Shown piece by piece: positions 1 through 11,590 of a stretch of 64,000 nt of DNA. The stretch's first letter is position 1; each line of letters begins with the position of its first letter. The stretch is from Epiperipatus broadwayi (taxonomy: Eukaryota > Onychophora > Udeonychophora > Euonychophora > Peripatidae). Below the pieces are notes generated by a model. It saw only the letters and a list, made by a program, of their open reading frames with translations, did not search any database and had not been told where the DNA came from. Made by a program: the position numbers and the translations under genes. The stretch is taken from NCBI GenBank assembly GCA_028023455.1, contig JAQFVV010000050.1:2002411-2066410 (forward strand). Direction: 5' to 3'.

Positions 1-52
1 GGAGATACCTTTATTCTGCAATGGATTGATAATGATTGTTGATTATAATGAT
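1..52 (+). mobile_element. 3' tail of an RTE-type LINE (cut by window start)
   Basis: The first 52 bases match the last bases of the LINE copies that end near 56.65 kb and 18.8 kb: the codons for GETFILQWIDNG, then a stop and a GAT/GTTGAT-rich tail. Only the extreme 3' end lies inside the window. The short 3' region with a TGA-type microsatellite tail is typical of the RTE clade. Confidence 0.7.
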
Positions 53-870
53 ACATATATATATATATGATTGTAAATAAAAATACTCAAAATAAAAAAA
101 TTAAATTTTACTTCACACAATTTTAGAAGTCGACCTTTCTTTAAAGTGATTACTTAATTCCAAAAATTTATTATTTTTTTCTTTTTAATGTAAGTGCTTT
201 AAAAAATAGAAATGTCTTCTCTTCGTAGAAAAAAAAAGATTCTTAGAGATACAAAGAATAAGAAAAAGTAAAAAAAAAATACTGCAATATAATGGAAGTC
301 TGACTAGACCAGATGGTGTAATTCTGCAAATGCGTGTGCTTAGATTGTTTCCAGTAAGATTTAGTACAATGGCATTACTAAAATGTTCTCTGAAAATAAC
401 AAGCTACGAAACCAAAATAAAAGCGAATTATGCAAATGACAATATCAAATTTTAAAGTTAAAAAAGGTTAAAACCAAAATTCTAAAAATATTTTTGTAGT
501 CGTCCATATACACAATTAGAAAGTATATACAAGAATATGCACGTATAACGATTAAACTGTGATATTAAGTACGTAATAGTATAAAAAACTACATTAACTC
601 AGGTAATATTCAGGCGTTTGAAATTTAATGCATATACACATATACTGTGGGGAAAGATTTTTAATTAACTAAAAGCAACCCGTGAATCCTCTTAGACTTT
701 CTAAAACCTGAGAAAGACATATCCTGTGACACTATTATAAAATTTTGTCGATTACCTATTGTTACTATAAAAAAGATTATTGAATAGTTATTGTTTTAAA
801 GTTCATATTAATTTGGGTCCCAGAAATGATAAAGTTAAACTTCAGTACATAGGCGTTAAATTCTAGAAGT
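53..870. other. AT-rich stretch, nothing recognised
   Basis: Homopolymer runs of A and T and scattered stop codons in every frame. I see no coding signal, inverted repeat or RNA gene here. Confidence 0.5.
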
Positions 871-879
871 CAACACTAT

Positions 880-1107
880 ATCCTCTAGTAAAAAATATTA
901 TTACCATATTAATAATTTCTATTAGCCATTCATTAGACTAGAGATTATCCAATGAAGAATACTATTTTCGTAATGTAATTTTCACTATACCACTCTCATT
1001 CATGAGAGGGATTTGTTTCTATCCACTTTTACTATTTCGTGGAGTTGTTAAAGCTGATAAAAACAGTCCCTACCTTGTGTGAGAGTGGTGTAGTGAAAAT
1101 TACACTA
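880..1107. repeat. Hairpin MITE-like repeat
   Basis: Bases 971-1000 (TAATGTAATTTTCACTATAC and onward) are the near-perfect inverse of 1077-1107, so the region folds into a hairpin with arms of about 30 bp and a loop of about 75 bp. The flank at 900-950 and the arm are also recognisable, in reverse orientation, at about 40.96-41.12 kb, so this is a dispersed family. No coding capacity. The family is not one I recognise by name. Confidence 0.6.
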
Positions 1108-1838
1108 CAGAAATATTATGCTATTACCATGTCCTTTTTCATGTAGAAAGTGAAATTGACAAGTTACCACCCAAGAGACATAAGTCAAACTGGTAAATTT
1201 GTAGGCATCACGTTTCAGTTTAAGAGTAAGAAAACAATATGTATTCATATATGAGCACACTTTTCTTTTATGACAGTCAACTGTCAACTACAGTCCTCAT
1301 ATCATGGAAGCTGTAAAGTTAACAGCCTCAACAGTATACACTGATAAATATCTTTTTAGAATTTTAAAATGGGAAAAGATTCAGTTGTTCATGAGATGCC
1401 TTGAGAAATTTGGAATGTGTTGGAGATATCTTAAATTTAAAACTATTGGAAATTTTTTGGAATGCTTGAATACATGAAATGATATCATTAAGCTTAATGA
1501 TGGTTATAATCTAAACACTGGGAGATCAAAAGATGAAAATGATATCATTCTTTATCTGAGTACAGCAGCTAGTGATAATGGGGAAGTTATGTAACAAACA
1601 CTGCAGAGATTTCTCTCTCCAAGACCTACATAATTATCTGTGCTGTTGCATTTTTTGTTGTATATTTATTGGAGAGTCTGCCTTATGCTTCTGGCAGTAA
1701 CAAAATGCCATCATTCCCTTTTTTAATGGTAAAAAAAACTAAATTGATTTTTTTAATTTTATTTACATGTATCTACTACATTTTTGGATCAAAGCATATT
1801 TACTGTTAAATAAATAATAATTATTTTTTTTACACAGT

Positions 1839-2165
1839 GGCTAAATTCTCCATACACTAGCACCACTCAGTGCAAGCCAGAGCAATCAATAGATGCAAGA
1901 AAGTTTGGATATAAAATCCCCATCTAGATGCAGTGCTCTCAGATCCAAGGGGCCTCACGATGAAAGTCACAAACTAGAAACTAGTCTGGAGATATTGGAT
2001 GAGTAGGCACTAGACAGGTATTTTATGCACAAACTTTCCTACATCCATTGATTACTCTGGCTTGCACTGAGTGGCACTACTGTATGAAGAGTTTAGCCTC
2101 TTTGTAAGCAGCTTGTGTAAGCATAAAGAATGGTGATCATATGATGTTTAGTGGTTTAATATTTT
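1839..2165. repeat. Inverted-repeat element, family H1 (copy 1)
   Basis: Terminal arms at 1839-1908 and 2029-2098 are inverted copies of about 70 bp. Each carries a block of the form CACTCAGTGCAAGCCAGAG. The centre contains a second small inverted pair around CTAGAAACTAGTCTGG. The segment 2099-2165, ending near ATGGTGATCAT, is shared with other copies and is probably an outer end of the family. Further copies lie at about 4.2, 12.9, 36.2, 46.3 and 47.7 kb. No protein is encoded, so this is a non-autonomous fold-back or MITE-type repeat. Confidence 0.7.
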
Positions 2166-2920
2166 TATACTACAAATACTGTGTTTCTCCTTAAAAATTT
2201 TATTTTACCCACATTTAATTTTGAAATCGTATGTGTTAAAATCTTATAAAAGAGTTACAAAAATGTTCACAATATTGTTTGCTTACAGGAGAAATTCAAC
2301 TTCTATTTTTCCTGCATTAAATAATTCCTTAACTATTTTATAAAATGCAACTTTGTCTCTTTAAGATATATTTAATTGTGCCAGAGCAGGTTTATAATTA
2401 AATACATAATTATTAATATTTTTTTCAGAATACTGTATTTTTTACTATAAATGCTCTTAGTTATGCTGATTTGTTCTTTTTTATAAGTTGTTTATTAACA
2501 ATTTATATCTATGATTTTTAATAAGCTATATCATTTAGTACTAATTTAGTTTCATTTATCAACTTATATATACATACAAAATTCACTAGAATAATTCTAT
2601 CAAAATTTTAAAAATCCCTATATAAAATTAAAGATTAATTTCCTTTGCTATAGCTAGTTTAAAATGTATTCTGCCATCTTGAGTAGATATATATACACTA
2701 TAATTTGTTTTAAAAATTTCACATACTTTGAACTCTTAAAACTGTTACTATCCATTTTAGATAAATATATAAATGATTATTACTAATCATTTTCTAGGTT
2801 AGAGATTGTGATCTGCTTCAGCATAAAGTACATCTTGGGCAATTATCTTATTTAAATTTCTTAATTCAAAAGTTTGCAGAATGTGTAGTGGATGTTTTAA
2901 TCACATATATATATATATAT

Positions 2921-3143
2921 ATACAGTGACATGTTTATTTCATGTTTAAAGAGGTTTATTAAAACTTCAATGTAACAATATTTCATACTCTGTAGCCAAG
3001 TTGCAAGCTTTAAGTGTCCATATATATTCAATGGACGTTAGTAAGAATGGATTTCCATTCTTGCTATTAAAAGGTGTGAAGGTTGCCTTGACAGCAGTGA
3101 GAAATATTGATTACTATATTTTACTGTGAATGTTTAGGTGGTT
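2921..3143 (+). repeat. Dispersed repeat family R2 (copy 1)
   Basis: A segment of about 220 bp containing AAGGTTGCCTTGACAGCAGT is found again on the minus strand at about 27.07-27.30 kb and, more diverged, at 42.48-42.66 kb and 32.79-32.88 kb. It has no ORF or terminal repeat that I can see. It may be the end of a larger element. Confidence 0.6.
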
Positions 3144-3181
3144 ACTGGTTGGAACTTAATTATATATATATATATATATAT

Positions 3182-4690
3182 AATAGTTTTTGCATTAAAC
3201 CATATGTTAGTATTGATTAATTCCCAATGTTTCAATGAAATAGCAACTGCCATCATCAAAGGTTAACTTTTCAAAGAAAACTCGTTAGATCTCAAATAGT
3301 AATGAGATTGATTGTGAGATAAAGAATGAGATTGAGCATGAAAAAAATCATTCAGAATATGTGGATTAACAAAATGTTTCTTTTCTTCTGTTTCATCATT
3401 AATTGATTCCAAGTTTATATTAGAAGAAAGAGATAGAGTAAGTGGTCTCCATAAAGCATGAATATGCTGTGCTTCATCAACTCATCAACTCTATTTAAAC
3501 CAGTTGATCTTTTTAATATTTCAATCGATTCCTTCATAGATCTCAAATCATTCTTGTCCAAATTAGCAAGTATTTTAGCAATATCAAAATCACGTTTGTG
3601 ACCAATTTTTATAAAAATGTGCAGTAAAAGCTGATGTATTTAACTTCTGATTAAAAACATTATGTTCATTTCATCTATTAAATTGACCTACATAGTTTTA
3701 CGAACAATGGAATTTCATAAACTTCCTGATATTACAAAAGTATTTTATCTTTAGGTTTATGGCAAAAACCACCATTTATTTTGCTAGTGGAAAAAGAAGT
3801 TTATGTTGAAATTAGATACTCTTCTACTGATTTTACCAGTGTCTCTTTTAGTATAAGGTAAAACCCTATATAATCAGTAGAATTATCAATTTTATCTGCC
3901 TTCTTCTTTTTAGTATCAATGCTATATAATGACTTATATATGTTTTTATTGTAATCATTAATAAGTAGAATATTTTTTATTAGTTCTATTTTTTGAGTAA
4001 GAAGATTTTTTATCTAACTACAAGCTCTAGTCAAAAGACTTTTGGCCATAGAAAATACATGTGCAGGATGATGATGAAAATTAAGATATATGTTGGTGTG
4101 AATGGATTATCTATAAACCTATGTTGATAAGGAGTCATCACATTTTCTTGCAATCAACACATCTAAAAAAGAAAGTGATTCATCATTTTCCATTTCAAAA
4201 CAAAGTCAAAACTCTCCATACAGTAGTGCCACCCTATGCTAAACAGAGTAATCAATGGATGCCAGAAGGCATCCAGTTTTGCCTTTGTTTACAACAATTA
4301 TGTGCTAGTATAGAGATGGTGATCATGTCATTTTCCATTTCCATAGTAAACTTCATATTAGGATAAAAATAATTAAAAAAAAAACAAGAAAAGAGTTTAA
4401 AGCATCAATATTAAAAGGCCAGATAACAAATGTATCATCCAGATATCTGAGCCCAATAGAAGTTTTTTTAGTAGCTGTATTTAATCCTTGATGTTCAAAA
4501 TTATTCATGAAGAATCAATAATTATAGGTAACAGTGGAGATCCCATAGAAGGTCTTTTATTTTGTTTATACTTTTCAAAATCGTGAATAAAAATGTATCT
4601 TCAAGGCAATGTTTTGCTAATGGAATAATGAGCTCAGGCAAATTATTAAACTAAATAATTTTGAAATTCAGGTATTAAATGCAACCACTA
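3182..4690 (-). pseudogene. Penelope-like element, left arm of palindrome P1 (RT + GIY-YIG relic)
   Basis: On the minus strand this arm reads as a decayed Penelope-like polyprotein. Near 4.53-4.56 kb there is a trace of SMGSPLLP (RT motif B). At about 4417-4455 LRYLDDTFVIW holds the catalytic YLDD of motif C. These are followed by KFTMEMEN and FLDVLIARKCD. Downstream toward 3.2 kb come the linker and a GIY-YIG-like region with a trace of a YVGQ-type motif near 3.68 kb. Stops and frameshifts occur throughout, so it is dead. PLEs are retroelements in which a telomerase-like RT is joined to a GIY-YIG endonuclease; that family order matches what is seen. The arm is interrupted by an insertion at 4197-4327. 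Confidence 0.8.
4197..4327 (-). mobile_element. 131-bp H1-family insertion inside the PLE, with 14-bp flanking duplication
   Basis: The PLE left arm is interrupted by 131 bp related to the H1 hairpin family; it contains CTCCATACAGTAGTGCCAC and ends in ATGGTGATCATG. It is flanked by the 14-mer TCATTTTCCATTTC at 4183-4196 and 4328-4341. Taking out the insert and one 14-mer restores the reading MEMEND-ESLSFLDV, so the 14-mer is a target-site duplication. A 14-bp duplication is more like LINE-driven retroposition than most cut-and-paste elements. Confidence 0.65.
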
Positions 4691-5849
4691 AGTAACCTTC
4701 TATTTGCCTCAGATATGTGGGTGATTTGTTATATGGTCTCAGGGAATTGATGCTATGAACTTTTTTCTTGTTTTTCTTAATGATTGGAATCATAATATTA
4801 AGTTTACTATGGAATTTGAAAATACCAAATCACTTTCTTTTTTAGATGTTTTGATTGCAAGAAAATGTGATGAATCCTTATCATTATCAGTTTATAGAAA
4901 ATCCACACACACAAACACATATCTTAGTTTTAATTTTCATCATCATCTTGCACACATATTTTCTGTAGCAAAAAATTGTTTGACTAGAGTTTGTAGTTTG
5001 TCAGATAAAGATAATCTTACTCATGAAATCGAGTTAACAAAAAATATTCTACTTTCTAAATGGTTACAATGAAAACATCATATATAAGGCATTACATAGT
5101 AGTGCTACTAAAAGTAAAAAAAAAGAAGATAAAATTGATACTTCAATTAGTTAGAGAGTGATTTTATCTTATATTAAAGGAGACACTGATAAAATCATAA
5201 AAGACTATCTAATTTTAAAATAAAGACTACTTTATCCACTGGCAAAAAAATTGGTGATTTTTCCATAAATTTAAAGACAGAGTACTTTTGGAATACTAGG
5301 GGGGAGGGTTGTGAAATTCCATGTTTACAATGCTTGAAAAATTATGTAGGTCAGTCTAATAGATGAATTAGTGTCAGAATTAATAAACATAAAAGCGCCT
5401 TTAATTAGAAGTTAAATACATCAGCTTTTACTTCACATTTTTTAGAAATTGATCACAAACCTGATTTTGATAATACTAAAATACTTGCTAATTTGTACAA
5501 GTATGATTTGAGAATCATGAGGGAATTGATGGAAATTTTAAAAAGACCAACTGGTTTAAATAGAGCCAATAAAGCACAATGTATTCTAGCTTTATGGAGA
5601 CCCCTTATTTTACCTCTTTCTTCTAATATAAACTTCAACTCACTTAATGGTGAAACTGAAGAAAATAAAAAAAACTTGGTAATTCACATGTTCTGAATGT
5701 TCAACTATTTCACAGTCCATCTCATTCTTTACCTCACACTTAATCTAATTACTATTTGAAAAGTTAACCTTTTATGATGGCAGTTGCTATTTCATCGAAA
5801 CATTGTGAATTAATCAATACTAACACATGGTTTAACCCAAAAACTATTT
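4691..5849 (+). pseudogene. Penelope-like element, right arm of P1 (RT end + GIY-YIG endonuclease relic)
   Basis: Reading begins at the RT active-site region, LRYVGDLLYG at about 4710, where the usual YVDD or YLDD is altered to YVGD. An open stretch at 4755-5072 follows with IKFTMEFENTKSLSFLDVLI and VYRKSTHTNTYLSFNFHHHL, blocks typical of the PLE RT C-terminal part. Next come LSYIKGDTDKI (about 5165) and the endonuclease region EIPCLQCLKNYVGQSNR with SVRINKHKSAFN (5308-5405), then DHKPDFDNTKILA and IMRELMEILKRPTGLNR. The motif order is right for a PLE. In-frame stops (for example between SNR and ISV) and frameshifts make it non-functional. The 5' half of the element is missing. Confidence 0.85.
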
Positions 5850-5894
5850 TATTTATATCATAACTATGAAAACATTAAACATTATTATATATAT

Positions 5895-6503
5895 GAATGA
5901 AATATCCAAGTTCATCCATGTATAATTTATTTTGGGAAAAAAATACTTACATTTTGGCAGAGTCACACTACCTATCAACTGGATAATAAATATTATGTAA
6001 ACAGTTGTAGAGGTATGGTAAACATTGATGTATAATAATAGTGAATTTTCTCAATAGAAAACAGGTAGAAATAATAAGTAGCAGAAATTATTTAGATTAA
6101 TGAAGATATCATTGGCTTCTCTGATCTGACATTGTTGGAGTGTCTTATCTGGATAGTATTTTAGTATTAGAGAAATCAATACTATGATCTTTATCCATAG
6201 CATAGGGAGATACTGCATTAACATGTTCATCTCTTCTAACACTTCTGTGACAATTGCTCATACCTACATAGATGTGACTAATGCCATACAAATTTCATAA
6301 ACACCATAAGTTTCAAGAGAGTTTTCTTTAGTCTTGCAAAGAATGTCATTAATTTTTTGGTAAGTAGTATGTGCTGTCTTTATATTGTAATGTTTTAAAA
6401 TATGTCCAATATTATCTGTAATTCCTTTTACATAAAGAATACAAACTCTAATAGTTGTTTTTTTTATTTGTTTCTTATTTTGATTATTAAAAGAAATAAA
6501 CAT
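5895..6503 (-). pseudogene. Penelope-like element, left arm of palindrome P2 (GIY-YIG relic)
   Basis: The minus-strand ORF 6503-6264 reads LYVKGITDNIGHILKHYNIK, then KINDILCKTKENSLETYGVYEI, the linker and GIY motif typical of PLE endonucleases. In another frame just downstream (about 6262-6130) comes YVGMSNCHRSVRRDEHVNAV with SPYAMDKDHSIDFSNTKIL, the YVG half with its Arg and the following conserved block. At least one frameshift or stop separates the two halves. Only the endonuclease end is preserved; there is no RT. Confidence 0.8.
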
Positions 6504-7045
6504 GTTAATGCAGTTAAGTGATACTCATCATCATCATGAATTATCTCTCTATGTTATGAATACAGATCATAGTATTATTTTTTCTAATATCAAATGTGAC
6601 TCTATCCAACCATGTCAGATCAGAGAAGCCATTGAAATCCTTAAAAGACTACATTGAATTGTCAAATATGATACATGCAAGTCAAGTGTTGGTAGCTGAG
6701 AGATGAGTGCAGTGGCCTTGCAAACAAGCAGTTGCTTGCAGACAGTTGTCATGGGTTCGCTTCCCGGCCAATGCTTTAACATATGGAAAAAAAAAATATG
6801 ATACATGTAAATTGTCATCTATCTGAAAGATTTTTTTTTTTAAAAATCATTAATTTCCAATAATTTCTGATGTTTATTATTTCATCTATTTTTTATTGGT
6901 AGAACATTCGGTATTGTTATACATCAATCTTTAGTTGCTTTCATAATATTTATTACCCAATTGATAGCCAGTGTGACCCAGCTGCAACCTGGGTATATAT
7001 TTTTACTACAACAAATTATACATGGTGAACCTGAATATTTTATTT
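6504..7045 (+). pseudogene. Penelope-like element, right arm of P2 (endonuclease end)
   Basis: The plus strand carries HVNAVK, then LYVMNTDHSIIFSNIK and QPCQIREAIEILKRLH, matching the conserved block after the GIY-YIG core in the left arm (YAMDKDHSIDFSNTKIL). Stops interrupt it and a SINE at 6681 splits its 3' part. Confidence 0.7.
6681..6793 (+). mobile_element. tRNA-derived SINE (family S1) with target-site duplication
   Basis: A 113-bp unit has a tRNA-like head: a box A-like GGTAGCTGAGAGATGAG and a box B-like GGGTTCGCTTCCC. It ends in an A-rich tail. It is flanked by AAATATGATACATGCAA (6664-6680) and AAATATGATACATGTAA (6794-6810), 16 of 17 bases identical, a target-site duplication typical of LINE-mediated retroposition. 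Other copies are at 13299-13413 and 34975-35087. The acceptor stem is not tRNA-like, so this is a SINE and not a functional tRNA gene. Confidence 0.85.
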
Positions 7046-9524
7046 ATATCTGTATCCTATAAAAATCTTCGTTTTAACACACGCACATATATATATACTG
7101 GAATAAAAAAAATTTAATCTGATAATTCATTTTCAATATTCTCATGTATGTAATGAAATCTTATATATTTTTTCAATAATACAGTAATTAAACCAAGAGA
7201 TCTATCTGCAATCATTTTAAAGAAATAAGAAATATCAATTTAAAAATTTCTTGGTCATTTCTATTTAAGTAAAATTAAATTCTCTGCTTTTAAGTAGATT
7301 AAGATAAATTTAATGTCTCAGTCAATTAATATTAAATTTCAAATTATAATAATACATATTCAAAGAAAAATGATATCACTTATAGGATACAAGATGAAAT
7401 ACATTTTTTACAAAGTAGCAAAAAGTGAAAAAGGATTTATAAACAAATTCAAAGAATCTGTACATGCATATATATATAGCTTATTGAATTGAGAAGATAT
7501 ATCCCGTTAATTTTGATAATATTAATAAAATATAAACATGGTCGCTTTTTGGAATAAAATAAACAAATGATGTTGATAAATGCTTTATAAGATTGTATTA
7601 TTTATAAATAGAATAGCTCAATGTTTACTATAGTAAATAGAGATTTGAATTTAGGATTTTCAATTTATATTCATTCTCCACTTCATTTTACATAACGATA
7701 TACATGACCTCACATATGTGAAAAAAATAAATGATTTGAAATATACGAACAGTTGGCCAGATCATAATCTCCCGCGCGCACACACACACACATATATATA
7801 GTCAACGCTCAGCTTATATTAAGTTAGAAATTCCTTAAACTTTAAATGACAGGCTTCAATCTTCTCACCCTTCCAACAATTCAACCATCCACTTCACTGA
7901 AAAATCAATGATGGAACACTCAAAGCCCTTGGTGGATTTGATATTGTAGTCATATCCATATGTCAATTTAACCCCTTATTGCTCAGGAGTTCATAAGCAG
8001 TTGAAACACTTGAAGGGACATAATTGGGTCATTATTTGAAGACCTTGAGCTCCAGAGTCTGCTGCAATACCCCTGAACCAAAACATGCAGAGCAATCAAA
8101 GTAAAAACAAAACAAAATAAAAGGAAACAAATATACATAAATAATGACAATTGGTGGAGTAAACTTCTTTTTATCCAATATTTGACTAAATGTTTCTAAT
8201 GATTATGATTTAATCCTAATTAATTATATATTGGATTGGTGTACTAAGGAATTAAATTGCAAAATCTTTTTAGACACCTTCCAAATTTATTTATAGTTAC
8301 TCAATTATATTTAAATAAGTCACATGTTAATATAAAACAGTGTTGCAAATGGTATTTTTCTTTCTCTTTGTCATGTGTTTCTAGTTTATCCAAAGGATGG
8401 TTTAACATGGGTGACAGTACAGTGACCTTTAGATTTAAGGTAATATTCTAACTCACTAGGCTACTTTCCCAAACATGATACTTATCCATAAATGTTCTTA
8501 TTTCTTTGTGATATTTGTTTGCAAACATCATATATTATCATGTCAGGTTAAATGGTAGAAAGCTATTAGTCATTATAATGTAATAGAAATGCCATACTCT
8601 GAAGTATAAAATTAATACAAAACAACCAACATCAATAAAATAGACCCAAAAGGATTGGGGAAAAAATGAGTTGATAAATCATGTCTTGAGTTATGTCTTT
8701 ATGTATTATGTGTTGTTATAGAAAATCACTGAAAAGTGCTCTATCTCATGAGATATACATATTATAAGCAAAAATAACATGAACGTTAGAAATTAATGCT
8801 AATATATATTCACAAATGTGAAATTTTTTTATTGATATTATTTTTTATAAATGTCATTCACATTTGATATGTTTTGTGGAGAGTAATATTACTTAATTAT
8901 AATTTGGTATATAGACAATTTGCAGCTGTTATTACTAGGTGATTATTCATATGGTAAGTAAACATGGATAGTCTACTCATCCCTATGCATCAATCAGTCT
9001 AGTGAAGTTATTGGATTAGTAGTACTAAAATTAAGACTAAAAACACCTTAATTCTTCTCAAATCCATCAAGTTTTTTTTGAAAGCAAGATATGATGTTTT
9101 TTTCATTAGTTATTTCCAATGGGTATACATGTCACATCCATTCACCATAAAGAAACAATTTTAATGACAAAAATATTATTTATGTAAGTACATACATTTA
9201 TTTGTAGTTTGATTAGCTGCTTTTATCACATACATATAAAAAACACACATGCATACATATAGAATTAAAAGTAATTAACTAAACTGTACATAAGTATGTA
9301 AATAGATTGTGATTCATATCAAAATAAAGAATATTACTAACAACTATCACAACACTATGCTAGATTCTCATCGAGGGACAGTTGAAAAGTTGTTTGTTAT
9401 TATGAAATATAAAGGATAAATAATGATGAAGGCAGGCCAGCTAATAAACATTGTTCATCAGAAAGACATTTTGGATGTCATCTGTTTGTTTTTCTCATAT
9501 TTTTTTCGGTACTCGTTGATTAAT
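7046..9524. other. AT-rich stretch without recognised genes
   Basis: Contains a short CA/TA microsatellite near 7775-7800 and a slightly more GC-rich patch at about 7850-8100 with no sustained ORF. I see no protein motif, hairpin or RNA gene that I can support. Confidence 0.5.
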
Positions 9525-10215
9525 GTCACTGATTCCATGCAAAAGTGCAGAAACATTCCATTTATGTGGCCTATAGAACCGTTCTGTTCATATTAGCTGT
9601 AAAAGAGCTTTAAATGGTGTTGCACACAAATATTATGGCCCACTTTTGTGCTTCATGGCACTATGCAACAGATCACTATGGTATGATGTGAGAGTGTATA
9701 GAATTCAAGTGGCCATAACTCTTTTCATGTGCATTCAAAGTAATGATTTTTCACATGACCTGGCATAATTTTAGATAGTAATAATTGTAAGCCCACCACC
9801 ACACTTCCACACACATCTTTCTAAGGTGAAACAAATTGATAAAGAGTACGTCCCAACACTATTTTATAGAATTCACATGAAAATGGAATTTTGCATAAGA
9901 ACAGCTACGAGACAATTAAAACAGCTGTGGTTTGTCATTGTTTTGAAAAAGCATAAGCTTGGTTTGATCAGAGGCTAATTTTAAAATATAATTCTCACAT
10001 TTTATTAAATAATGTTGTTTCATAAATTTTTTTAAAATAGTTTTCAAAATGTCATAGCAGAATGTTTTTAATATACATTTTTTTTGTTTGATAAGAGTAG
10101 CCCATATTTTGGCAGATCCTTGGATCTTCAAAACCAATGGCCCCCCTCCCAGCACATTCCAGCTATGTGCTGATGTGTATAATGTAATTTAAACATGTAA
10201 TTTAGAAACTGTTTT
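9525..10215 (-). repeat. Dispersed repeat family R3 (copy 1)
   Basis: Read on the minus strand, this region matches about 24.25-24.90 kb in several collinear blocks: the segment with GGAATGTGC and CCATTGGTTTT, the block AGTTATGGCCACTTGAATTC, and the block with GTGCAGAAACATTCC. No ORF of note. The unit is at least 0.65 kb and its class is unknown. Confidence 0.55.
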
Positions 10216-10674
10216 CCTAAAAAAAAGTAAATGCACTTTTTAAAAAAAAAAATGTCTTAAAGAAAAATAAATGTAAATCCCTATTATATAAGAAACAGGT
10301 GAAAGCATTATATTTATTTGTTTTTGAATAAATAATAACAAAATTGTAAATCATCCTGGTAACATTATATTATTGGTTTTTGACTAGCAACAGAGACATC
10401 AAGTGACTGTGGTGGCTAGTCGACTAGAACCTTTTTTTTCATTGTAGAATAATACTATTGAAAATAAGATTTTTGAATATATATATATTTGTTTAGTAGC
10501 TGTATATAAAAAAACAAGAGGAAGTTAAAATAATGATATGCTTGATTGAAATTTATAGTATTAAACCACTAAACATCATGTGTTACTATTTTCTATGCTC
10601 ATGGTATAATGGTGACTGGTTATTCAAGAACCAAAAACAACAAAATATATACTGACCTGAGTTCAGACTTATAT

Positions 10675-10682
10675 GAATATAC
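10675..10682. repeat. Left 8-bp target-site duplication
   Basis: GAATATAC directly before the terminal GGTTCTAG of the transposon; the identical 8-mer follows the element at 12730-12737. Confidence 0.8.
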
Positions 10683-10811
10683 GGTTCTAGTAAACTATTA
10701 ACTGAGCAGCCTTTGGTGGTGCTGTTTCTAGTTAAAAACAGAGCGTTATAACATTACCGGGCCGCTAGATTTTTTTTTTTATCTAATAGATCATATTTTG
10801 ACATACGGCTG

Positions 10812-10920
10812 TAATTTTTTTTTTTAATATTTAATATATTTTTGTTGTTTGTTTTGGACATAATTTTTATTTTTTTTAATATTTAATATATTGTTGTTGT
10901 TTGTTTTGGACATAATTATT
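10812..10920 (+). repeat. Two-copy T-rich tandem repeat (about 55 bp unit)
   Basis: The unit AATATTTAATATATT followed by GTTGTTTGTTTTGGACATAA occurs twice in a row inside the transposon. Confidence 0.7.
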
Positions 10921-11384
10921 TTTTTGGTTTTCATTTGATAAATTTAAAACTATAAAGGAGACTTTGACCGTTTTTTTGGATCTCTTAAAAGTACATAATT
11001 TTTGACATACACCTTTATTTTGGGGGAGGAGATTTCCATTCTAAATCTACTGTTTCTTTTTTACAGATGTCTTTTATTTTTTTGTTTTAGATTCGATACA
11101 TTTCAAAGTAATAAGGGACAATTTTAACGTTTTTTTGGAATATCTCAAATATACACAATTTGCTTTACATACAACTTTCTTTTTTTTGTTGTTGTTGTTA
11201 TTTAAAATTTGAATCGACACTTTCTTTTTGAATTATGTTAAAAATGAGGGGGTTTGCTGTTGATTGATTTAGCAAAAAAAATTCAAACCTGTCCGACAAA
11301 CTCCGCCTCAGATGTCCATATTTGCTTAAAAACGAAAAGAATTGTTTGGTATTTTATCTTACATTTATAAATATGGGTTTTTGT

Positions 11385-11590
11385 TTTTTTTGGGCAGCGT
11401 GTTTTGATTTTTTTGTTTTTTTTAATAATAAATAAAATGGGGTTTTGATTTTTTTTGCTTTTTTTTAATAATAATAAATAAAATGGGACTTCCTTTTTTC
11501 TCTTAGATGTATAAATACGGGGTTTTTTTTTTTTTGGCGGCGGGTTTTGATTTTTTTGCTTTTTTTAATAATAACAAATAAAACGTCCAA
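11385..11590 (+). repeat. T-rich imperfect tandem repeat
   Basis: Three imperfect units carry GTTTTGATTTTTTT, then TTTTTAATAATAA and AAATAAAAYG. They lie inside the 10683-12729 transposon. This kind of homopolymer-rich interior has no coding capacity. Confidence 0.6.

Larger units (their letters stand above)
3182..5849. repeat. Palindrome P1: head-to-head Penelope-like pair
   Basis: The outer 95 bp or so (3182-3280) are the inverse of 5755-5849, and the homology continues inward through the GIY-YIG and RT segments. The two 3' ends face outward and the two truncated 5' ends meet at about 4690. Inverted partial tandem copies are a known habit of Penelope-like elements. Confidence 0.8.
5895..7045. 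repeat. Palindrome P2: second head-to-head Penelope-like pair
   Basis: The arm 5895-6240 is the inverse of about 6485-7045 once the inserted SINE (6681-6810) is ignored. The outermost 150 bp match well, including a GTCACACTRSCTATCAAYTGG-type block. Both 3' ends face outward, the same geometry as P1, which ends only about 45 bp away. Confidence 0.75.

Noticed and set aside
6681-6793. Functional tRNA gene
   Set aside because: Boxes A and B are present but there is no acceptor stem or anticodon arm, and an A-tail and target duplication mark it as a SINE.
7850-8100. GC-richer patch as an exon
   Set aside because: No frame stays open with a plausible peptide, and no splice sites support it.
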